Source of the DNA: Pseudomonadota bacterium
GTDB taxonomy: Bacteria; Pseudomonadota; Alphaproteobacteria; Acetobacterales; Acetobacteraceae
Assembly (NCBI GenBank): GCA_021826565.1
Contig: JAKAZJ010000184.1
Location: 1-5,337 of the forward strand
Length of the DNA: 5,337 bases
Direction: 5' to 3'
A model generated the notes under the pieces. It ran no database searches. It had not been told where the DNA came from and was given only the letters and a program-made list of their open reading frames with translations. Position numbers and translations under genes: made by a program. Below, in pieces: positions 1 to 5,337 of this stretch (the first letter of the stretch is position 1; every line of letters starts with the position of its first letter).

Positions 1-236
1 GCGATGTGGGGGCCCGTGCCTTCCAGGATGGTGTTGGACCCGATCGTGGTGGCGTGCAGCACCGCATCCACCGGGCCGGGGCATTCCTCCAGCAGCGGAT
101 CGAGGCCGGCCAGGATGCCGTCCGTGTAGTCGTGCGGGGTGGAGGCGATCTTGCGGGTACGCATTGTTCCGTCCGCGCCGATCACGACCAGATCGGTGAA
201 GGTGCCGCCGATGTCGATGCCGATGCGGAGGCTCAT
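1..236 (-). CDS. hyuA: Hydantoinase/oxoprolinase subunit A, N-terminal fragment (cut by left edge)
   Basis: Only the first 78 codons are inside the window. The protein starts MSLRIGIDIGGTFTDLVV. The DIGGTFTD glycine-rich segment near residues 8-15 is the phosphate-binding loop that opens the ASKHA-fold (actin/hexokinase-like) ATPase domain of HyuA, 5-oxoprolinase and acetone/acetophenone carboxylase subunits. The later HATTIGSNTILEGTGPHI stretch matches the family's conserved segment that usually reads H-x-T-T-x-x-x-N. In this family the A subunit uses ATP to activate a cyclic amide or ureide (or a ketone in the carboxylases), and acts with the B subunit in the cytoplasm. The ATG at 236-234 overlaps the hyuB stop codon as ATGA, with only a weak GGCGGG-like ribosome site just upstream, so translation is probably coupled to hyuB. 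The family is clear; the substrate is not. The symbol is used in the family sense only. Confidence 0.93.
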   Translation of the reverse strand, partial: MSLRIGIDIGGTFTDLVVIGADGTMRTRKIASTPHDYTDGILAGLDPLLEECPGPVDAVLHATTIGSNTILEGTGPHI

Positions 237-1954
237 GCGGCCCGCCGTGCCGCGCGCAACGCTGCGGTTGCGGCCGCATCGATTTCCGGCGGATCGCCGC
301 GCGCGACCACGCCGTAGTCCCGCGCCGCCCCCTCGGGCGTGACCAGTCCGCTGCGCAGGTCCCGCGCCACCGCCGCCAGGTCGCGCGCCAGCGGATCGCC
401 ATAGCCGCCGCCGCCCGGCAGTTGGTGGCGGAACACCTCGCCGCGACGGAAATTCATCGTCAGCTTGGCATGCAGCCTCTGTTCCGCTTCGGTCCCCGGG
501 TTCAGCTGGTTGCGGCCCGCCGCGCCCGCCCCGCCACCGGCAAGCCCATACGGCCGGTGCGTCTGCCGATCGGCGCGCACCTGCAGAATCCCCTCCTCGG
601 CCCGCATCCGCCAGGTGCGCGCCATCGCCGCTCCGCCGCGGAAGCGGCCCGCCCCGCCGGTATCAGGCACGAAACCGTAGTCCAGGACCTCGAGCGGATT
701 CTCCGCCTCGATCATTTCCACGCTGAAGCTTGCCATGTTGGCGAACATGGTCGTGTTGCCTTCCAATCCGTCCGCCCAGGGCCGCGCGCCCCAGGCGCCG
801 GACAGGAAATCGACATAGATGAACCCGCGCCGGTCGCGGTCGTAGCCGCCGACGGTGATCCCCGTGTTCCCCCCATCCCCGGCGGCAAACACGCGGTCCG
901 GATATAACTGCGCCAGCGCCCCGAAGGCGCAGTCGGTGGCGCGGAACCCGGTCAGGCCGCGGGCCGCGCAAGCCGCGGGCGGCAGCGCGTTCATGATCGT
1001 GCCGGGCGGGGCGATCACCTCGATCGCGCGGAACACCCCGTCATTGTTCGGCATGTTCACCGACAGCACCGATTTCGCCGCGGTGAAGCTGGCCGCGGCA
1101 GTGTAGGACCAGGTGTTGTTGATCGCGCCCTTCACCTGGGCCGCGCTGCCGGTCCAGTCGAAGCGCATCCAGCCGCCGCGCTTCGTCACCGTGCAGACCA
1201 GCGGGATCGGCACGCCGATATCGATCTGGTCGTCATCGATCCAGTCGGTGAAGGTCGCCGTACCGTCCGGCAATTCGGCCAGGCAGTGACGGGTCAGGCG
1301 CTCGCTATAGTCCATGGTCGCGTCCATCAGCGCGCGCACGCCGGCCGCGCCATGGCGGGCCACCAGCGCGTCCATCCCGCGCGCCGCAATCGCGCAGGCG
1401 GCAAGCTGGGAGCGCAGATCGCCGAAGACCCGTCCGGGCAGGCGCACATTCTTCTCGATGATCCGGTGCAAGGTGGGGTTCGCCACGCCGCGTTCGTAGA
1501 GTTTCAGCGGCGGGATGCGCAGACCTTCCGCATAAATCTCGGTGGAATCCGATGCGTTGGATCCGGGCACGCGCCCACCCACATCGGTGTGGTGGCAGAT
1601 CGTGGCGGCGTAGGCGATCACCGCCCCATCCGCGAAGATCGGGCGGAAGACGAAGATATCGGGCAGGTGCATCCCGCCCTCGTACGGGTCGTTCAGAACC
1701 AGGATGTCGCCCGGATGGATGTCGTCGGGGAACGCCGCCAGCGCGGCGCGCAGGGCGACGGGGATGGAGCAGAGATGCCCCGGCAGGCTCAGCCCCTGCG
1801 CCACCAGCCGCCCCTGCGCATCACACAAGGCGGCCGAGTAGTCCATGATGTTCTTGAGCACCCCCGAATAGGCGGTGCGGTAGATGGTCAATACCATCTC
1901 GTCGCCGATCGCGGCGACGGCGTTGCGGAACAGTTCCTCGGTGATCGGGTCCAT
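233..1954 (-). CDS. hyuB: Hydantoinase B / oxoprolinase family protein
   Basis: This 573-residue protein is full length for the N-methylhydantoinase B / 5-oxoprolinase C-half / acetone carboxylase alpha-like family. The start MDPITEELFRNA is the family's usual N-terminus. Conserved blocks are LNDPYEGGMHLPDI (residues 87-100), HHTDVGG (121-127), a central GDGGNTG (359-365), PDTGGAGRFRGG (430-441) and the C-terminal PGGGGYGDPLARD (513-525). The Asp/His residues in the first two blocks are candidate metal or active-site residues; that assignment is inferred. With HyuA it would form a cytoplasmic ATP-dependent enzyme opening a cyclic amide or ureide such as a hydantoin, oxoproline or lactam. A carboxylase role is the main alternative. 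It begins 30 nt after argG and overlaps hyuA by 4 nt. No clear Shine-Dalgarno precedes the ATG (upstream ends CTCCCATCCCGTAC), which fits read-through or coupling from argG. The B-before-A order is the reverse of the commonly named hyuA-hyuB order. Confidence 0.95.
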   Translation of the reverse strand: MDPITEELFRNAVAAIGDEMVLTIYRTAYSGVLKNIMDYSAALCDAQGRLVAQGLSLPGHLCSIPVALRAALAAFPDDIHPGDILVLNDPYEGGMHLPDIFVFRPIFADGAVIAYAATICHHTDVGGRVPGSNASDSTEIYAEGLRIPPLKLYERGVANPTLHRIIEKNVRLPGRVFGDLRSQLAACAIAARGMDALVARHGAAGVRALMDATMDYSERLTRHCLAELPDGTATFTDWIDDDQIDIGVPIPLVCTVTKRGGWMRFDWTGSAAQVKGAINNTWSYTAAASFTAAKSVLSVNMPNNDGVFRAIEVIAPPGTIMNALPPAACAARGLTGFRATDCAFGALAQLYPDRVFAAGDGGNTGITVGGYDRDRRGFIYVDFLSGAWGARPWADGLEGNTTMFANMASFSVEMIEAENPLEVLDYGFVPDTGGAGRFRGGAAMARTWRMRAEEGILQVRADRQTHRPYGLAGGGAGAAGRNQLNPGTEAEQRLHAKLTMNFRRGEVFRHQLPGGGGYGDPLARDLAAVARDLRSGLVTPEGAARDYGVVARGDPPEIDAAATAALRAARRAA

Positions 1955-1984
1955 GTACGGGATGGGAGCAGGCGGGCGGCCCGG

Positions 1985-3214
<1,230 letters not shown>

Positions 3215-3220
3215 CTTGGT

Positions 3221-3226
3221 CTCCTT
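3221..3226 (-). promoter_or_regulatory. Ribosome binding site of argG
   Basis: The minus strand reads AAGGAG followed by six nt (ACCAAG) and then the argG ATG. This is the strongest Shine-Dalgarno match in the window and fixes the argG start. Confidence 0.85.
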
Positions 3227-3233
3227 GCGATCG

Positions 3234-3251
3234 CGGCGCGGAGTAGCGCCG
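3234..3251 (-). other. Small GC-only hairpin in the argG leader
   Basis: CGGCGC and GCGCCG form a perfect 6-bp stem around a 6-nt loop (minus strand TACTCC). It ends about 7 nt before the argG Shine-Dalgarno, and the intervening bases belong to the 8-bp palindrome GCGATCGC (3227-3234). There is no T-run after it, so it is not an intrinsic terminator. It could shield the leader or modulate translation, or it could be chance in GC-rich DNA. Confidence 0.35.
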
Positions 3252-3304
3252 GGGCGGGCGCGGGCGCAAGGGGCCGGCCGACCGTCAGGGCAAAACCATA
3301 GGAC

Positions 3305-4273
3305 TCAAGTACCTGTGTGGATGAAGGCCCGGCGCAGTGCCCCCGCCATCATGTCGATTGCCGTGTCGGCCATCCGGATCACCTTGCCCATGCTCATGAA
3401 GCCGTGGATCTGGTCGGTCAGATGGATCGCGGTGGTGCGCACGCCCTCGCGTTCCAGTCGGGCGGCATAGGCAACCCCCTCGTCGCGCAGCGGATCGGCC
3501 CCGGCGGTCAGGACCAGCGCCGGCGCGGTCCCGGCCAGCGAGGCCGCGCGGATCGGCGAGGCGCGCCAGTCGATGACATCGGCCGGGCCGCGCATGTAAT
3601 GGTCGATGAACCATTTCATCGTGGCCGAGGTCAGCGGCACGCCCGGCCCGATGGTCTGCGAGGACACGGTGGTCATCGCCATGTCGGTCGCGGGATAGAT
3701 CAGCAGCTGAAAGGCGAGCTTCGGCAGGTCCCCGTCGCGCGCCATCAGGGCCATCACGGCGGCCAGGTTGCCGCCGGCGGAATCCCCGCCGACCGCCACC
3801 CGCATGGGATCGATCCCGAGCGCGCCCGCCTGGGCGATGACCCAGGCGGTCGCGGCGGCGGAGTCATCGACCGCGGCGGGGAATTTGTCTTCCGGCGCCA
3901 TGCGGTAATCGACCGAGACCACGACGCAGCGCGCGGCATTGGCGAAGCGCCGGCAGACCCCGTCATGGGAGTCAAGCCCGCCCAGCAGCCACCCGCCGCC
4001 GTGATAATACACCAGGCCGGGCAACGCCGCCGCCCCCGCGCCGGCGGGGCGATAGAGACGGAGCGGGATATCCCCGTGCGGCCCGGGGCAGGTCAGGTCG
4101 CGGACCGTCTCGACCGGCTCCGGGTCGGGCTGCAGCACGGCGCGGCTTTTCATATAGGCCTCGCGCGCTTCCGCCGGGGTCAGTTGCTCGAAGGGCGGAC
4201 GGCCGGCCAGGCGGATCATGTCCAGCACGAGCAGCACGTCGGAATCGAGGGCGGGGGAAGCAAGGGCGGGCAT
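3305..4273 (-). CDS. Alpha/beta hydrolase, hormone-sensitive-lipase (family IV) type esterase
   Basis: The 322-residue protein has the layout of bacterial family IV (HSL-like, Aes-like) carboxylesterases, which hydrolyse esters of short to medium acyl chains. An N-terminal helical cap region (residues about 1-60) is followed by the oxyanion-hole motif HGGGW (91-95), the family segment DYRMAPEDKFPAAVDD (122-137), and the nucleophile elbow GDSAGG (163-168, Ser165). The acid is in GADPLRDEG (Asp260) and the base in QIHGF (His290). The triad is complete and the length is normal (about 300-330). There is no signal peptide, so it should be cytoplasmic. The ATG is supported by GGAG seven nt upstream (4281-4284). 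It lies 53 nt after a second alpha/beta hydrolase gene and upstream of argG, and is probably co-transcribed with the former. The substrate is unknown; a role in handling an ester made by the neighbouring flavin monooxygenase is inference. Confidence 0.94.
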   Translation of the reverse strand: MPALASPALDSDVLLVLDMIRLAGRPPFEQLTPAEAREAYMKSRAVLQPDPEPVETVRDLTCPGPHGDIPLRLYRPAGAGAAALPGLVYYHGGGWLLGGLDSHDGVCRRFANAARCVVVSVDYRMAPEDKFPAAVDDSAAATAWVIAQAGALGIDPMRVAVGGDSAGGNLAAVMALMARDGDLPKLAFQLLIYPATDMAMTTVSSQTIGPGVPLTSATMKWFIDHYMRGPADVIDWRASPIRAASLAGTAPALVLTAGADPLRDEGVAYAARLEREGVRTTAIHLTDQIHGFMSMGKVIRMADTAIDMMAGALRRAFIHTGT

Positions 4274-4280
4274 GGCGGCA

Positions 4281-4284
4281 CTCC
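4281..4284 (-). promoter_or_regulatory. Ribosome binding site of the HSL-type esterase
   Basis: GGAG on the minus strand with a 7-nt spacer (TGCCGCC) to the ATG at 4273-4271. It supports that start. Confidence 0.65.
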
Positions 4285-4288
4285 GTGT

Positions 4289-4318
4289 CGGGAAACGGTA
4301 TCCCGCCTGCGCGGCGGG
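4289..4318 (-). other. Two overlapping, mutually exclusive hairpins between the hydrolase genes
   Basis: On the minus strand CCCGCC-GCGCA-GGCGGG (4318-4302) makes a 6-bp stem, while CGGGA-TACCGTT-TCCCG (4305-4289) makes a 5-bp stem that reuses CGGG of the first. Only one can form at a time. They sit between the stop of the upstream hydrolase (4327) and the Shine-Dalgarno of the esterase (4281-4284). Neither is followed by a T-run (the TTTTT lies before the first stem), so a normal intrinsic terminator is not supported. They may be an RNA-processing or stability element, or chance. Confidence 0.3.
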
Positions 4319-4326
4319 GGCAAAAA

Positions 4327-5109
4327 TCAGGCGGTCCAGGCCAGGATCGCCTCGGCCACCTTGTCAGGCTGATCGAGTTCCGCCAGATGCCCCGCCTCCG
4401 CGATCACCCGCAGGTCGGTGGGGCCGGCGATCCCGGCGCGGAACGCGGCCGCGTAGGAAAGCGGCATGATCCGGTCCGCCTCGCCCCAGACCAGCATTGT
4501 GGGCGCGGCGATCAAGGGCAGGCGCTTCTCCAGCCTGGTATTGCCGAGCGGCCAGAAGATGCGCGCCGCGGCCTCGGACGCGCGGGTCTGCGCGATCGGC
4601 CATTCGATCGAGTTGGCCCCCTCGGGCGCCGCCTTCATCGCCTTCCAGATCTCAGGGTCGGCGCACATCAGGCCGGGGATCGCGTCCGCCCGCTGCGCCC
4701 AGGGATCGGTGGGCGGGTCCTTCTCGTCGAACAGGCCGAACGGCGCGATCAGGGCGAGCCGGCGCACGCTCGCCGGCCAGATCGCGGCGATATCGGCCGC
4801 GAGCGAGGCGCCCACCGAACTCCCCGCCAGATCCGCCCCGGCCAGCCCGGCCGCGTCCAGGGTGGCGCGCACCGCGAGCATCCAGTCGAGATGGCTGTCC
4901 AGCACCGTATGGCCGCGATCGCCGCCGGGAAATCCCGGCAAGGACGGCACGATCACGCTGCGATGCGCCGCCAGCGCGTCGAGGAACGGCATCCAGCGCG
5001 GCAGGCCGCCGAGCCCGGCGAGGAAGCCCAGTTTCGGCCCGCTTCCCTTGCGCCAGACGCGGGTCGGGAAGCCGTTGATTTCGATTGTCGTGGTTTCGGG
5101 TTCGCTCAC
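4327..5109 (-). CDS. Alpha/beta-fold hydrolase (MhpC/BphD-like fold)
   Basis: A compact single-domain alpha/beta hydrolase of 260 residues from the preferred GTG start (265 from the in-frame ATG at 5124). Numbered from that ATG, visible elements are the strand and oxyanion segment LGFLAGLGGLPRW (32-44), LPGFPGGDRG (62-71), the nucleophile elbow AGSSVGAS (100-107, Ser103), a cap region rich in Trp and Pro (about 130-195), the acid in WGEADRIM (Asp217) and the base in EAGHLAEL (His246). The complete triad implies an active enzyme on an ester, C-C bond, epoxide or similar substrate; specificity cannot be read. No signal peptide is seen. GTG at 5109-5107 is chosen because GGAG lies six nt upstream (5116-5119), whereas nothing like a Shine-Dalgarno precedes the ATG. 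It follows the flavin monooxygenase gene closely and in the same direction, so co-transcription and a joint pathway are likely. Confidence 0.92.
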   Translation of the reverse strand: MSEPETTTIEINGFPTRVWRKGSGPKLGFLAGLGGLPRWMPFLDALAAHRSVIVPSLPGFPGGDRGHTVLDSHLDWMLAVRATLDAAGLAGADLAGSSVGASLAADIAAIWPASVRRLALIAPFGLFDEKDPPTDPWAQRADAIPGLMCADPEIWKAMKAAPEGANSIEWPIAQTRASEAAARIFWPLGNTRLEKRLPLIAAPTMLVWGEADRIMPLSYAAAFRAGIAGPTDLRVIAEAGHLAELDQPDKVAEAILAWTA

Positions 5110-5115
5110 CCTGCT

Positions 5116-5119
5116 CTCC
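5116..5119 (-). promoter_or_regulatory. Ribosome binding site deciding a GTG start
   Basis: GGAG on the minus strand, six nt (AGCAGG) before GTG at 5109-5107. It lies inside the longer reading that begins at ATG 5124, and argues that the hydrolase starts at the GTG. Confidence 0.55.
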
Positions 5120-5151
5120 AGCATCGTCCGATGGGAAGGATCCGGCGCCGG

Positions 5152-5337
5152 CTATTCGGCGGCGAGGTTCGGCACGAAAGCGGGCACGTTCGCGCGCTGC
5201 GCGGCGCCCATCGGTTGCGGCCACCAGCGGTCTTCCCATTCGCCGAACATGCCCCGGAGGTTGGGCATCACCTGCTCGGCGAACAGCTTGGTGTTGGCGC
5301 GGCAGACCGCCTTGTTCATGTTGCCGAACTGCAACAG
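5152..5337 (-). CDS. Luciferase-like (LLM class) flavin-dependent monooxygenase, C-terminal fragment (cut by right edge)
   Basis: The last 61 codons of a gene whose 5' part lies beyond the right edge; the frame is open to the edge (CTG TTG CAG ...). The segment LLQFGNMNKAVCRANTKLF, then FAEQVMPNLRGMF and EWEDRWWPQP, matches from memory the C-terminal tail of bacterial-luciferase-like flavin oxidoreductases, where a helix ending in a V-x-P-x-L-R stretch is followed by a W-rich end. These enzymes use reduced FMN and oxygen to oxidise aldehydes, ketones, terpenes, amines and other substrates. The catalytic TIM-barrel part is not in view, so neither cofactor nor substrate can be checked. It ends with TAG at 5154-5152, a short distance before the alpha/beta hydrolase gene, and is probably in one operon with it. 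The family call rests on a short tail and is moderately secure. Confidence 0.78.
   Translation of the reverse strand: MLQFGNMNKAVCRANTKLFAEQVMPNLRGMFGEWEDRWWPQPMGAAQRANVPAFVPNLAAE

Larger units (their letters stand above)
3215..3304 (-). promoter_or_regulatory. Intergenic gap before argG, possible promoter region
   Basis: The 90 nt between the esterase stop and the argG start form the longest gene-free stretch here and the likeliest place for an argG promoter. I see the Shine-Dalgarno, the small hairpin, and an 8-bp palindrome GGCCGGCC (3272-3279). I do not see a convincing -35/-10 pair, an arginine-repressor-like operator, or a hairpin followed by a T-run that would end the upstream transcript. 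Read-through from the esterase gene therefore remains possible. Confidence 0.3.

Noticed and set aside
3272..3279. GGCCGGCC palindrome in the gap before argG, considered as a terminator or operator.
   Set aside because: It is a single short palindrome without a loop, without a following T-run and without a second copy nearby.
4302..4326. Hairpin CCCGCC/GGCGGG next to a run of five A/T, considered as a rho-independent terminator.
   Set aside because: In the direction of the genes the T-run comes before the stem, and on the other strand the tail is A-rich. Neither orientation gives stem followed by T-run.
3317..4372. A 351-codon open frame on the plus strand, opposite the HSL-type esterase.
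   Set aside because: Same cause: low-complexity Gly/Arg/His/Asp-rich translation, antisense to a gene with an intact catalytic triad, and no family resemblance.
5142..5151. A 10-bp perfect palindrome CCGGCGCCGG right after the monooxygenase stop codon.
   Set aside because: With no loop it can only make a very short stem, no T-run follows, and such GC words are expected often in this base composition. It is not a supported terminator.
4652..5239. A 195-codon minus-strand open frame spanning the junction of the monooxygenase and hydrolase genes.
   Set aside because: It is out of frame with both conserved proteins and its translation is Arg/Gly/Ala-rich without motifs. The correct frames show clear family signatures, so it is a shadow and not a fusion.

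Overview
The window is a compact, high-GC (about two-thirds G+C by eye) bacterial segment in which every credible gene lies on the minus strand. Read in the direction of transcription, from high to low coordinates, the order is: the C-terminal tail of a luciferase-like flavin monooxygenase (cut by the right edge), an alpha/beta-fold hydrolase, a hormone-sensitive-lipase-type esterase, argininosuccinate synthase (argG), hydantoinase/oxoprolinase subunit B, and the N-terminus of hydantoinase/oxoprolinase subunit A (cut by the left edge). The GC content, the proteobacterial-looking ArgG and the gene content suggest an alphaproteobacterium, perhaps Acetobacteraceae or another Rhodospirillales member. 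That placement is an impression from protein style, not a computed one.

Right part (about 3305-5337): a degradative-looking set. The monooxygenase tail ends 42 nt before the preferred GTG start of the first hydrolase. That hydrolase is followed after about 50 nt by the second one. Both hydrolases keep a complete Ser-Asp-His triad. A flavin monooxygenase feeding one or two esterases or C-C/C-O bond hydrolases would make a plausible oxidise-then-hydrolyse route, but the substrate cannot be read from the sequence.

Middle (1985-3214): an intact, canonical argG (step 7 of arginine biosynthesis), preceded by a 90-nt gap with a good Shine-Dalgarno and a small GC-rich hairpin. This is the most likely place for a fresh transcription start, although no convincing -35/-10 pair is visible.

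Left part (1-1954): hyuB begins 30 nt after argG, and hyuA overlaps hyuB by 4 nt (ATGA), a sign of translational coupling. The pair would form an ATP-dependent cyclic amide/ureide hydrolase (or a carboxylase of the same superfamily). Specificity is unknown.

There is no gene-free stretch longer than 90 nt. I see no RNA gene, insertion sequence, CRISPR array, tandem repeat, prophage trace or frameshift. The window looks like ordinary chromosome with a slightly unusual gene neighbourhood; I found no evidence for a novel defence or mobile system.
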